A DNA stretch of 64,000 nt from JBLXBZ01 sp048265185 (GCA_048265185.1 JBLXBZ010000002.1:310001-374000); one strand, 5' to 3'. Counted from the stretch's first letter, positions 1 through 8,367 are shown. Made by a program: numbers and translations. The notes: generated by a model from the sequence alone, not told the origin.

Positions 1-600
1 AAGAAAAATTATGGCAGCCGCTGGACTATTGGGCCAAATTATTGGTGCAAGACGCAGGAGTTGACGGATCTGACCACCGCCAAGAATACGGTGAAAAATG
101 CGATTGATTCAATGCGGGCTGATGGTCACACCAATATTCACCAAGGGGTGATCTGGGGGTGGCGCGTGTTGTCTCCTCAAGCGCCGTTCACCGAAGGGCG
201 AGTGGCGAAGGAAGATGAGGATGAAGAACTTAAACGCATCATGATCGTCATGACGGATGGCGCGAATACTTATGTCGGCCGTAATACGCATAACGACACT
301 GATTATCACGCCTATGGATATGGCTCTGAAGAGCGGTTGGGGGCGGGCGTTGACAAAAGTTACGAGATTGAACGGAAGATGGACGAGCGCACGGCGCTGT
401 CTTGCGCGAACGCCAAGAAAGACGGGGAAGTCGACATTTACACCGTGGCGTTTCAAATCTACGACACAAGCACGATCAAAATGATGGAGGAATGCGCCAC
501 ACGCCCGACGATGGCGTTTGACGCGCGCTCTAATGCGGATCTGTCCGCCGCGTTCAAACGCATCGCGTCAGAAATCAGCCGGTTGCGGTTGAATAAATGA
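1..600 (+). CDS. TadG-like VWA-domain pilus assembly protein, C-terminal part (cut by window start)
   Basis: The reading frame is open from the first base, so only the last 199 residues are visible. The visible part carries the second half of a von Willebrand factor A fold: TNIHQGVIWGWRVL holds the threonine expected for the metal site, and RIMIVMTDGANTY holds the central strand and aspartate. The end (DARSNADLSAAFKRIASEIS) is the usual closing helix of TadG-like proteins, which are envelope proteins linked to Tad/Flp pili. The N-terminal membrane segment and the DxSxS motif lie outside the window. It converges with the exported protein downstream. The assignment to TadG rather than another VWA protein is family-level inference. 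Confidence 0.75.
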   Translation, partial: KKNYGSRWTIGPNYWCKTQELTDLTTAKNTVKNAIDSMRADGHTNIHQGVIWGWRVLSPQAPFTEGRVAKEDEDEELKRIMIVMTDGANTYVGRNTHNDTDYHAYGYGSEERLGAGVDKSYEIERKMDERTALSCANAKKDGEVDIYTVAFQIYDTSTIKMMEECATRPTMAFDARSNADLSAAFKRIASEISRLRLNK

Positions 601-636
601 ATTGAGGGGAGATAGGGGCGAGGGATCTCCTTCGCG

Positions 637-1257
637 CTATTGGCTCGCCGGCTCCACGTCAAAGGGGAGTTTCAACTCGCCGTTTTTGTCGCTGTTTTCA
701 TCCTTGAGCGTCAGGGCCAGAATATAGGAGCCAGGGCGCAGGCCATCGAACTCAAAGGAAAAAGACGCCTGATATTCATAGAGCGGGGTGCGGACGACAT
801 GTTCGATGGAGGTGAAATTTTTCCCTTCGATTAGAACTTGTCCTTGCGTGTTTTGCACCTGAAAGTCTGCGGTGAAATTTATGCTCTTTTGCGTGTCTTT
901 GGCTTTAAAGGCGTATCCAACCGGCTCGAGATAAACGCTGATGACGTCAGATGGGGAAAAAACCGCGTTCGCGCGCGGGACGTATTGGCCATAGCCTGTG
1001 GCGGGGCTTTCGACGAATAGCGCCGCTGAAAATGCCAAAGGCATTTCTGTCCAGATTTTGGCGCGTTGATCAGCAATTTCAAGAAACGCGGGCGTCAACG
1101 GCGGCGCATCCACGGCAAGAGCTGGGAGATAGGTAAGGGTCAGCAAGCTGAAAGCGGCGCATGAGAGGCGGAAGGTTCGCGTATTTCGCAGCGCCGCGGG
1201 AACTGCGTGGAGATCCATTTTAGACGGTGTTTCAAGCGCCAGCCTGTCCTGTTTCAT
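637..1257 (-). CDS. hypothetical exported protein
   Basis: I do not recognise a named family. The protein has 206 residues. Residues about 25-48 form a hydrophobic stretch ending in LPALA, which looks like a signal peptide cleaved before VDAPP, although the positively charged region before it is long. The rest is rich in alternating polar and hydrophobic residues (ADFQVQNTQGQVLIEGKNF; YQASFSFEFDGLRPGSYIL), suggesting a beta-sandwich domain exposed in the periplasm or on the surface. I take the ATG at 1257 as start; a TTG lies one codon upstream. It stands alone on the minus strand, converging with the TadG-like gene; a link to pilus function is only a guess from position. Confidence 0.6.
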   Translation of the reverse strand: MKQDRLALETPSKMDLHAVPAALRNTRTFRLSCAAFSLLTLTYLPALAVDAPPLTPAFLEIADQRAKIWTEMPLAFSAALFVESPATGYGQYVPRANAVFSPSDVISVYLEPVGYAFKAKDTQKSINFTADFQVQNTQGQVLIEGKNFTSIEHVVRTPLYEYQASFSFEFDGLRPGSYILALTLKDENSDKNGELKLPFDVEPASQ

Positions 1258-1376
1258 CAATTTCGTCTCGCCCCATACAGCTCGTTGATTTTATTTGCCG
1301 CGTCGGACCGTATAAGCCGTGCTTGGAGAAATCACAAACATTACTGTCAAAAACGTGTAAAGAGACGGTTTTTTGA

Positions 1377-2063
1377 TTAATAAATTATAGGATTATTCGT
1401 CGCTTTTTCCGCCCAGGACTGTTTTTTCCTATATATGGTCGAGGGGCTGATCTCTAGCGCCGCTGCGGCGAGCGTGATGTTTCCATTGCAAACCTTCAGC
1501 GCATTTTCGATGATTTCACGTTCTTGAGCCCATAAAGGAGCGATGCTTTCATTTGGAGGGGAAATTGGAAGCTCGGGGTCGCCGCTGGGGATGGGGGGGG
1601 CTGTTTTTTGCCCCAGAGAAAGAGCGGCGTCGGTGAGCGTGGGGTGAAAGTCCGGCGCGGATCTGCGCTGGCGGTGGCGAAGTAATTCATCAATATGACT
1701 GGTGAGGACGGCGAGAGCGACGGGCGCGATCAAAAACTCATGAGCGCCTAAGCGCATAACATTAATGGAGCGCGATAAATTGCCGTGAGCGCTCGCAGTT
1801 ATGATAATCGCCTTGGGAGCAGCCGAGACAAGCTGTGAAAGGCCTGCTTCATGGTCGGCGAATTTGTCCAGATTTACTAAAGTGACGGCGGGCGGGACGC
1901 GCTTGACGGCGTTGATGAATGCTTCCGGGTCCGCAAATAAAGTCGCCGATGAGGTTTCCCCCTCCAGTGCGTCGGTAATTGAATCCGCTGCGGGAAATAA
2001 CGGCGATACGTCATCTAGTATAATCAATCGAACAGATTCTTTTGCGCGGCTCAAGGCGTTCAT
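1377..2063 (-). CDS. orphan response-regulator-like protein with Fis-type DNA-binding domain
   Basis: The N-terminal 115 or so residues look like a receiver domain: an acidic pair in LIILDDVSP, a possible phosphoacceptor in TLVNLDKF, and IIITASAHG for the switch threonine. The conserved lysine is missing: the usual KP motif reads LIAPV. The C-terminal 45 residues (EREIIENALKVCNGNITLAA, then SPSTIYRKKQSW) are a Fis-type helix-turn-helix as in NtrC-family regulators, but no AAA+ domain lies between. The layout resembles RegA/ActR-type regulators, but with a degenerate receiver it may not respond to phosphorylation in the usual way. No histidine kinase gene is adjacent. I chose the ATG at 2063, with GGAG 12 bases upstream; a TTG at 2081 is possible. 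Confidence 0.65.
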   Translation of the reverse strand: MNALSRAKESVRLIILDDVSPLFPAADSITDALEGETSSATLFADPEAFINAVKRVPPAVTLVNLDKFADHEAGLSQLVSAAPKAIIITASAHGNLSRSINVMRLGAHEFLIAPVALAVLTSHIDELLRHRQRRSAPDFHPTLTDAALSLGQKTAPPIPSGDPELPISPPNESIAPLWAQEREIIENALKVCNGNITLAAAALEISPSTIYRKKQSWAEKATNNPIIY

Positions 2064-2281
2064 TATTGGAAAAATCTCCAAATATTCATAGTGGCCAATT
2101 ATTCAAACGAGAATGACGAGGTTGTTTGATTGCGCGTATGAATTTGAGATAACATGGTAAACAAAAAGTTTCCGAGTTCCGCGTGGAAGGCGATTGCGGC
2201 GATTTAGCCGCCGCATTTCGCGTTTGATACGCGTTTGGGCCGATCTTTGGCGGTTGGAAGTGAATTTATGCGGATTTCCGT

Positions 2282-2301
2282 GAGTTAGCCTAAGCTAACT
2301 C
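2282..2301. promoter_or_regulatory. palindrome upstream of the TipF-like gene, possible operator
   Basis: Two perfect 8-base arms, GAGTTAGC and GCTAACTC, are separated by CTAA. The site is about 85 bases upstream of the start codon at 2387, in a 323-base gap between divergent genes. It has no T-run and so does not look like a terminator. A dimeric regulator, possibly the Fis-type protein encoded to the left, is one reading, but I have no binding evidence. Confidence 0.4.
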
Positions 2302-2308
2302 TGCAGAA

Positions 2309-2361
2309 GATTCGAAAGTTTGATTTGAATCATGCACAATTTACATTGCCGAAGTTGATTC
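2309..2361. promoter_or_regulatory. cluster of three GANTC sites (CcrM methylation target)
   Basis: GATTC at 2309-2313, GAATC at 2327-2331 and GATTC at 2357-2361 lie within 53 bases and end 25 bases before the start codon of the TipF-like gene. A given GANTC is expected about once in 256 bases by chance in balanced sequence. In alphaproteobacteria, hemimethylated or methylated GANTC in promoters ties transcription to chromosome replication. The sites are directly visible; their regulatory meaning is inference. Confidence 0.4.
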
Positions 2362-2386
2362 GGCGTGAGCCTGAGATCTGAGACAC

Positions 2387-3862
2387 ATGGCGCGTGCTGC
2401 GACGATATTTATATTTATCTGCATGACAATCATCGCCGTTTCCGTCGGCGCGGTCATGATTTTTCAATTCGCCCGGCCGCCCTCCGAGGCGTTGTCGCTG
2501 ACGCTCGCGCTTTTATGCGTGATGACTGTGATGCATCTTGTGCTCTCGCGATCCAGCGAGCGGGGGCATGTGGCGGCTTCAGTAGAGCGCCTTGAAGAGC
2601 GCATGCAGTCTTTGGACGAAGATTTCGATAATCTGGAAGGCCGTTTGACCGGGGTTGAGCATTCCGTTCCACGCCGAACGCGCGAGGAAATCGATCCTCT
2701 GTTCGCCGAGGTCGAGGTGTTGGGCACGCTGGTGAAGCAAATGGCGGAAGCCATGCATGAAATGGAAGTGCAGATCGAGCACCAAGGACATGAGAGATTA
2801 TCTTATTCGGAAAGTAAGCCGGGGCAGTTCTCGGAAGCGCCGAAAGAACTGAGTTATTCAAGCGCTTCGAACGGCATGGGGCTGGAGGGGGGAGATAATG
2901 GCCGTTGGGACGATGGTCGGGCGGCTTGGCCAGATGAGCGCGCGCCGAATAACGGCGGCTTTGGTAATGACTTTGCTCCGGGACGAGGAGCTGGCGCGCC
3001 TGATGGGGTGAATTCCGCTGAGGCGGGGCTGGTTTCGGGGGGGCGTCGTAAGCCTGCGCCGCGACGTGCGAAAGCCGATTTGCAGCTGCGGCAGGTCATA
3101 CGCGACGCGTTGGACGCGAATCGCACCGAGCTTTATCTGCAACCCATCATGACGTTGCCGCAACGACAGGTGCGCTTTTATGAAGCTTTTACGCGTTTGC
3201 GCGACGTTGAAGGAACGCTGATTGAGCCTGCCGAGTTTTTGGATGAAGCGGCGAAGGCGGGCTTACTGCCCAAAATTGACAACATATTGATTTTTAGGGC
3301 GATGCAGGTTTTAAAGCGCCTGTCCAGTCGTAATCGGGCCACCGGCCTTTTTGTCAATATTTCTTCTGCTACGCTGGTGGATGAAACGTTCTTTCCCGGC
3401 TTCCTTGAGTTTGTGCGGACCAACCACGGTTTTTCAAAACTGCTGGTGTTCGAGTTCACGCAAGCCGATATTGCGGAAATGGGCGGTATGGAGCATGAGA
3501 GCCTCGCGGCTCTGTCCGATCTTGGTTTTCGTTTCTCCGTGGATCAGATTACGGACTTGAGAATGGATTTCAGGCAGCTTTCAGAACGTAATTTTCGTTA
3601 TGCAAAACTTTCAGCCGGAAAGTTGCTGGGGCAGGAGCAGGCGATTCACGGGCATATACACCCAGCGGATTTCGCGGAGCTTCTGGAGCGGATCAATATC
3701 GAGTTGGTGGTTGACCACATTGAAACCGAAGGTCAGGTTCTTGAAATTCTTGATTGCGAGGTCTCGATGGGGCAGGGCTTTTTGTTTTCTGCGCCGCGCC
3801 CTGTGCGCGCCGACGTTTTGCAAGGGTCTCCGCCGAAAGTCTCGCGCCGCGCGGCTGAATGA
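2387..3862 (+). CDS. TipF-like membrane protein with degenerate EAL domain
   Basis: Of 491 residues, 4-28 and about 34-54 are two membrane segments, 63-131 are a predicted coiled coil rich in E, R and L, 140-230 are a low-complexity G/P/R linker, and about 233-475 form an EAL fold. The fold is recognisable (LYLQPIMTL, FVNISSATL, MGQGFLFSAPRP) but the catalytic residues have drifted: EAL reads EAF, the DD metal pair reads DQ (residues 386-387), KID reads KLS, and the late AEGVE glutamate is replaced by VVDHIE. This architecture matches Caulobacter TipF, a c-di-GMP-binding protein that positions and assembles the flagellum. I expect a receptor, not a phosphodiesterase. CheZ and CheY lie 3-4 kb away. 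Confidence 0.75.
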   Translation: MARAATIFIFICMTIIAVSVGAVMIFQFARPPSEALSLTLALLCVMTVMHLVLSRSSERGHVAASVERLEERMQSLDEDFDNLEGRLTGVEHSVPRRTREEIDPLFAEVEVLGTLVKQMAEAMHEMEVQIEHQGHERLSYSESKPGQFSEAPKELSYSSASNGMGLEGGDNGRWDDGRAAWPDERAPNNGGFGNDFAPGRGAGAPDGVNSAEAGLVSGGRRKPAPRRAKADLQLRQVIRDALDANRTELYLQPIMTLPQRQVRFYEAFTRLRDVEGTLIEPAEFLDEAAKAGLLPKIDNILIFRAMQVLKRLSSRNRATGLFVNISSATLVDETFFPGFLEFVRTNHGFSKLLVFEFTQADIAEMGGMEHESLAALSDLGFRFSVDQITDLRMDFRQLSERNFRYAKLSAGKLLGQEQAIHGHIHPADFAELLERINIELVVDHIETEGQVLEILDCEVSMGQGFLFSAPRPVRADVLQGSPPKVSRRAAE

Positions 3863-3933
3863 AATCAAGGGGAGGCGTTTGTTGAGGCCCTCTGAAGGTG
3901 AAGGCTTGTTAGTGAAACGGCGGTTATACGAAT

Positions 3934-3963
3934 AACGCCCCGAAGTTATCCGGGGCGTTTTAG
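3934..3963. terminator. bidirectional Rho-independent terminator
   Basis: Arms AACGCCCCG (3934-3942) and CGGGGCGTT (3951-3959) pair over nine bases with an 8-base loop, followed by TTTTA on the plus strand and TTATT on the minus strand. It sits between the converging TipF-like gene and the M16 gene. Confidence 0.8.
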
Positions 3964-3994
3964 TCTTACGGAAAGTGTTTGATTTCGATCGCTG

Positions 3995-5329
3995 TTATTT
4001 TTGCTTTGGTCCGACGACGACCATCAAAGGTTTTTTTCCCGCTAAAAGGCGTTTCGCGACGCGGTTCACGTCATCCAGGGTGATGGCTTCGATTTCGCTG
4101 TTGCGGCGATCGATATAGTCGATTCCCAGATCTTCAAGCTGAATGGCGACCAACTGATTGGCGATTTTGCCAGATGTGTCAAAACGCAGCGGATAGGAGC
4201 CGGTGATGAAGTTTTTGGCTTTTTGCAGCTCTTCTTCGCTGGGGCCTTGCTCGGCCATTTTTTGGAACTGTTCGGCGATCAACCGAACTGTTTCGGAAGC
4301 CTTGTCGGCGCGCGTTCCCGTGTGGCCAACCAAAACTCCCGTGTGGTCATAAGTGGCCAGCGAGGTTCCGACAGAATAGGCTAGGCCGCGTTTTTCACGA
4401 ATTTCCTCATAGAGCCAGGACGTGAAAATTCCGCCGCCGAGGATATGGTTCATCACATAGGCGGCCATAAAGTCCGGATCGTCGCGCTTCAAAGCGGGAT
4501 AGCCAAACTGGATTGCTGTTTGTGGAACGTCCAGTTCAACAGCTTCGATAATATCGCTTTTTTGCGTGACGCCGGCTATGGGAGCGAGATCGCTTTTGGC
4601 CGGCAGGTCGCCAAAGGTCTTGTCGAGCAACGCTCCAAGGGTTTCAGCGTCAATGGCGCCGACGACGCCAATCTTGATATTTTCCTGGCTGATAAGACGC
4701 TTGAATTGCGCCTTCAAATCCGCAGGCGTTAACGCGGAGACGCTTTCTTCCGTGCCAGAGCTGGGAACGCTATAGGGATGGCCGGGGAAGGCTAGAGCAG
4801 ACCATGTTTTGCTGGCGATGTCGTCGGGGTCTTTGCGCTGATTGCGCAAGCCGGCGATGATTTGTCGTTTCATTCGCTCCACGGCCTCTTCGTCAAACCG
4901 TGGCTCGGTCAGAGCGATATGGAGCATGTCGAAAGCTTCGTCGACATTGGGAGCGAGAGTTCTCAACGAACCGTAGAAAGCGTCTCGCCCGTCCCCGAAG
5001 CTGACGCTCATGGTCAGATCTTCCAGTCGGGCTTGATAGCTGCTTGAATCCAGATCGCCTGCGCCTTCGTCAAGCGTGGCCGATAGAAGGTTGGTGAGGC
5101 CGCTCTTACCGTCCGGATCTTGCGAAGAGCCGCCGGGCATGGCGAAGTCTAGGGCTACGATGGGAACGGTGTGATCTTCGACGAGCCAAGCCTTGATGCC
5201 TCCAGGACTGGTGACCTCTTGAATTTCCGTGGCGTTGGCCAGAGAGGCGGTGAGTGAGAGCAATCCGGCGAGACCTAATCCTATAAGGCCGCGCACCGGG
5301 TTGTTGAGCGGAAGAAGCAAGTTACGCAT
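3995..5329 (-). CDS. M16 family peptidase homologue, non-catalytic partner, exported
   Basis: This 444-residue protein has an N-terminal signal-like segment (GLIGLGLAGLLSLTASLANA) and the two-lobed layout of M16 proteins (VPIVALDFAMPGGSSQDP; later ILGGGIFTSWLYEEIREKRG with the family's arginine/tyrosine-type second-lobe motif). The zinc-binding HxxEH is absent: the position reads GLTNLLSATLDEG. Such inactive subunits normally pair with an active one, as in mitochondrial processing peptidase, and the active gene lies 26 bases upstream in the same direction. GGAG is placed 6 bases before the ATG. The substrate is unknown; periplasmic location is predicted. Confidence 0.88.
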   Translation of the reverse strand: MRNLLLPLNNPVRGLIGLGLAGLLSLTASLANATEIQEVTSPGGIKAWLVEDHTVPIVALDFAMPGGSSQDPDGKSGLTNLLSATLDEGAGDLDSSSYQARLEDLTMSVSFGDGRDAFYGSLRTLAPNVDEAFDMLHIALTEPRFDEEAVERMKRQIIAGLRNQRKDPDDIASKTWSALAFPGHPYSVPSSGTEESVSALTPADLKAQFKRLISQENIKIGVVGAIDAETLGALLDKTFGDLPAKSDLAPIAGVTQKSDIIEAVELDVPQTAIQFGYPALKRDDPDFMAAYVMNHILGGGIFTSWLYEEIREKRGLAYSVGTSLATYDHTGVLVGHTGTRADKASETVRLIAEQFQKMAEQGPSEEELQKAKNFITGSYPLRFDTSGKIANQLVAIQLEDLGIDYIDRRNSEIEAITLDDVNRVAKRLLAGKKPLMVVVGPKQK

Positions 5330-5355
5330 GTGTTTCTCCGTTGTGGTCGCGGATG

Positions 5356-6828
5356 TCAGGACTTTTTATCTGCGCCTGAAGCGGTGGAGGCGGCGGGTTG
5401 CGTGCGCAAATAAGCTTTTAGCGGCTCTCCGGTGAGAAATTTCTTCGCGACGCGTTGGATGTCTTCGTTGGTGACGGCGCTGAGCTTTTTGGGCCAATTC
5501 CGAATCTCGTCTATTGTCGCGCCGGTGGTGAGCGCCGAACCATAAATCCGAGCCAGAGTCGATTGGCTGTCTTGAGCGTAAATGGTGGAGGAGATGATGC
5601 TGCGTTTCGCGCGGGATAATTCTTCGTCGCTAACGCCATTTTCGATAAGTTCGGCGATTATTTCTTGCGCGCTGTCGGCCACCTCGTCAAGACTGCGTCC
5701 ATCGCGCGGGGTTCCGTAGACGGTGAAACGCGTGTCATCCAGTGCTGAAGACTGGTACCATCCGCCAGCGTTCGCCGCAATTCCATCGCCGGAAACAAGG
5801 CCTGAATAGAGACGGCTGGTGGCGCCGTCGCCAAGGATCTTCGCCAGCACGTCAAGAGCGTAGGCGTCTTGCGCGTCGGCGGTGTTATAGCTGGGAACCA
5901 GCCAGCTGAGACTGACGCTTTCCTGTTGCACGCGCGGATCGCGTAAGGTGACGCTGCGAACGCCGGGGGGCGTTTGCGCTTTCGCTCTGACGCGCTCTCC
6001 AGGTTCCGCCCTGCGTTTCAGCTTGCCGTAGGTGCTTTGCGCCATGGCCTTTACTTGTTCAGGGTCGACATCGCCGGCGACGATGAGAACGGCGTTGTTC
6101 GGAGTGTAATATTTATCGTAAAAATTCAGGGCGAGTTCCCGATCCAGCTGCTCGATTTCATCCTGCCAGCCGATGATTGGAACGGCGTAGGGGTGATTGA
6201 GATAGAGCATGCTGCTGACTGTTTCGTTGAGCTTTGCTCCCGGGTTGTTGTCGATGCGCATCCGCCGTTCCTCCAGAACGACGTCGCGCTCTGGCAGAAC
6301 CACTTCATCGGTTAAAACCAGATTGGCCATGCGGTCCGCTTCAAGCTCCATCATCTGGGGCAGGTGCTCCTTGGCGACACGCTGAAAATAGGCCGTGTAG
6401 TCGGTGCTAGTGAAGGCGTTCTCCGTTCCGCCAATATCGCTGACGATTTTAGAAAACTCACCGTCAGGATGGGCTTTGGTGCCTTTGAACATCAGATGCT
6501 CAAGAAAGTGAGCTATGCCCGATTCTCCTGGCGCCTCGTCTGCGCTGCCAACCTTGTACCAAACCATATGAGTGGCGACGGGCGCCCGATGGTCCGGGAT
6601 AACCACGACCTCCATGCCGTTATCCAGCGTGAAGTTGCTGACGTCGCCGCCGATCTTGAATTCGGCGAAAGCGTCAAGGGGCGCGGATGTGGAGGGTTCT
6701 GCCGCCATGACGGCGCCCGAAGGGAGGGCGACGCTTAACGAGGAGATAATGGCGAATAAGGCTCCGGCTATGCGCGCCGTCGGCCCTGACCGCGCTGGGT
6801 GGGAGCGGGAAAATTGATTACAGCTCAC
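5356..6828 (-). CDS. M16 family zinc metallopeptidase, exported
   Basis: The inverted zinc motif HFLEH is at residues 107-111, followed by the typical FKGTKAHPDGEF and, further on, MELEADRM and EVVLPERDVVLEERRMR, where the third zinc ligand is expected. A signal peptide covers residues about 17-42, ending in AVMAAEPS. I start at the GTG at 6828 because GGAG lies 8 bases upstream; a TTG at 6840 would overlap that site. The downstream gene encodes an M16 protein without zinc ligands, so the two probably form a heterodimeric periplasmic protease. At 490 residues the length is normal for a two-domain M16 subunit. Confidence 0.9.
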   Translation of the reverse strand: MSCNQFSRSHPARSGPTARIAGALFAIISSLSVALPSGAVMAAEPSTSAPLDAFAEFKIGGDVSNFTLDNGMEVVVIPDHRAPVATHMVWYKVGSADEAPGESGIAHFLEHLMFKGTKAHPDGEFSKIVSDIGGTENAFTSTDYTAYFQRVAKEHLPQMMELEADRMANLVLTDEVVLPERDVVLEERRMRIDNNPGAKLNETVSSMLYLNHPYAVPIIGWQDEIEQLDRELALNFYDKYYTPNNAVLIVAGDVDPEQVKAMAQSTYGKLKRRAEPGERVRAKAQTPPGVRSVTLRDPRVQQESVSLSWLVPSYNTADAQDAYALDVLAKILGDGATSRLYSGLVSGDGIAANAGGWYQSSALDDTRFTVYGTPRDGRSLDEVADSAQEIIAELIENGVSDEELSRAKRSIISSTIYAQDSQSTLARIYGSALTTGATIDEIRNWPKKLSAVTNEDIQRVAKKFLTGEPLKAYLRTQPAASTASGADKKS

Positions 6829-7180
6829 GTTGTTCTCCAATGAATCAGCATGGGACGCCAGTTTTATGCATGAGGATTAATGCCGCCAATATAGGCGTTA
6901 GAAAGGCACATGTGCATGAAACTTTGGTAAGATTCGCCATTGAGCGTTGTGAAATCATCTCAAGACGAGGCGGGAGCCTGTTTAAGGCAAAACGTAAACG
7001 CGGGACGCTTCCCGCCTAAGGCGCCGTCGGGTGCATAAAAGGTGAGACGTATACAAGGGGGAGGGGCGTGCGGGGTATGGAGCCGCCGCCCGTCGCCGGG
7101 CTTTAGCGCCGGCTGACTTCAGACATGGTGCGACGTTCAGGCGCCCGTGTTTAGCGTTCAATCAATAAAACGGCGAGGGG
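6829..7180. other. intergenic region between cheZ and the M16 pair
   Basis: I see no gene. It must hold the promoter for the M16 pair and the end of the cheY-cheZ transcript. A small hairpin (GCGGGA 7000-7005, TCCCGC 7010-7015, 4-base loop) is present without a T-run. GANTC sites occur near 6842 and 6931. Confidence 0.4.
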
Positions 7181-7861
7181 TTAGTCGAAGAGTTGATCAA
7201 TGGCGTCCTGGCCTGAGGTCTCCGAAAGCATCTGATCCACGTCGTCTTGAGATACGCCCTGACCGTCGCGCTGAGGGCCGTGAAGGATCAGCTTACGCCG
7301 CCGGACGTCAGCTTCGCTTTCGGGAAGAGGCTCTTCCAAATCTTCCGCCATCCGCATGCGTTCGACAAAAGCGGTGACGCGCTCGTCAATATAGGACAGA
7401 GTTTGCACGACTTTTGAAATACGCTGACCGGTGATGTCTTGAAAAGCGCAAGCTTCGAAAATCTCGATCATCTTATCGTTGACGAAAGCGCGGTAAGCGT
7501 CGGCGTCCGCGATTTCGCTGCTCATGATGCTCTCCGCCGACTCCATAATCGTGTGAGTCGCCGATTCCGTAGCCTCGACAATCGCATCCAGCTCTAATCC
7601 CGCTTCCGGAATGCGATTTTGTTTCATGTCGTTGGCGCGCAGCTGGGAAATCTCGGTTTTCATTCGCCTGATTTCATCTGCAATCGCGGTCAACTCTGAA
7701 GTGATGGCCGGTTGCACATGGGTCAAGAATTCCCGCATGGACCCCGTCATGACTTCCGCAAGTTGCATCACGTCGGAAAGTGTGACGTCCCCACCGCGGG
7801 TGCGGTTGGTTTCTAGAAATTCGATAATCTCAGCGACGTTGGGCTTGTTCATTGCCGCCAT
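7181..7861 (-). CDS. cheZ: protein phosphatase CheZ
   Basis: CheZ dephosphorylates CheY-P and so ends the chemotaxis signal at the flagellar motor. The active-site helix reads EACAFQDITGQRISKVV; with the start used here the catalytic aspartate and glutamine are D142 and Q146, next to the E. coli numbering D143/Q147. The C-terminal tail (DVDQMLSETSGQDAIDQLFD) matches the CheY-binding peptide at the end of CheZ. Long helices fill the middle. I start at the ATG at 7861, preceded by an A/G-rich site; an ATG at 7927 adds an unlikely cysteine- and lysine-rich leader. The cheY gene lies upstream on the same strand, so the two are likely co-transcribed. Confidence 0.9.
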   Translation of the reverse strand: MAAMNKPNVAEIIEFLETNRTRGGDVTLSDVMQLAEVMTGSMREFLTHVQPAITSELTAIADEIRRMKTEISQLRANDMKQNRIPEAGLELDAIVEATESATHTIMESAESIMSSEIADADAYRAFVNDKMIEIFEACAFQDITGQRISKVVQTLSYIDERVTAFVERMRMAEDLEEPLPESEADVRRRKLILHGPQRDGQGVSQDDVDQMLSETSGQDAIDQLFD

Positions 7862-7983
7862 AGGGCTATCTTTCTTCTTGCACACACAGGTCCCTTCCCG
7901 GCGGAGCATATCCACCGGGCCGCACATAGTTATGGTCGTCGCCAGCCTTCACGTCATTAACGCCCGGCGTAGCGTGTAAGTCG

Positions 7984-8367
7984 TTACTCCGAAAAGACCG
8001 CTTCAATTTTGCCCTTGAGAGTTTGGGCGTTGAACGGTTTAACGATGTAGTTGTTTACGCCTGCTTTTTTCGCGGCGATGACGTTCTCCGTTTTGGATTC
8101 GGCCGTCACCATAATGAAAGGCGTTTTACAAAGGCCAGCGTCGGCGCGAACTTGCTTGAGCAATTCGTAGCCGGTCATTGGCTCCATATTCCAATCTGAA
8201 ATCACCAGACCGTATTTGCGCTGTTTCATTTTTTCCAGCGCTTCAGTTCCGTCGGCTGCATCATCTATATCATTGAAGCCTAGTTGCTTCAAAAGATTAC
8301 GAATGATCCGAATCATGGTCTTGTAGTCATCCACCACGAGGACCGGCATCTGAAGATCAAGGGCCAT
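7984..8367 (-). CDS. cheY: chemotaxis response regulator CheY
   Basis: This single-domain receiver of 127 residues has all the expected sites: acidic pair D13-D14, phosphoacceptor D58 in ISDWNMEPMTG, switch threonine T88 and lysine K110 in IVKPF. MEPMTGYELLKQVRAD and NNYIVKPFNAQTL are CheY-like rather than transcription-factor-like, and there is no output domain. GGAG precedes the ATG by 6 bases. It is followed by cheZ, whose product would act on it. Phospho-CheY normally binds the flagellar switch. No receptor, cheA or cheW gene is in view, so this is a detached chemotaxis pair. Confidence 0.92.
   Translation of the reverse strand: MALDLQMPVLVVDDYKTMIRIIRNLLKQLGFNDIDDAADGTEALEKMKQRKYGLVISDWNMEPMTGYELLKQVRADAGLCKTPFIMVTAESKTENVIAAKKAGVNNYIVKPFNAQTLKGKIEAVFSE

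Noticed and set aside
608..630. Possible terminator between the TadG-like gene and the exported protein
   Set aside because: GGAGAT/ATCTCC is only six pairs with an 11-base loop and no T-run; too weak to call.
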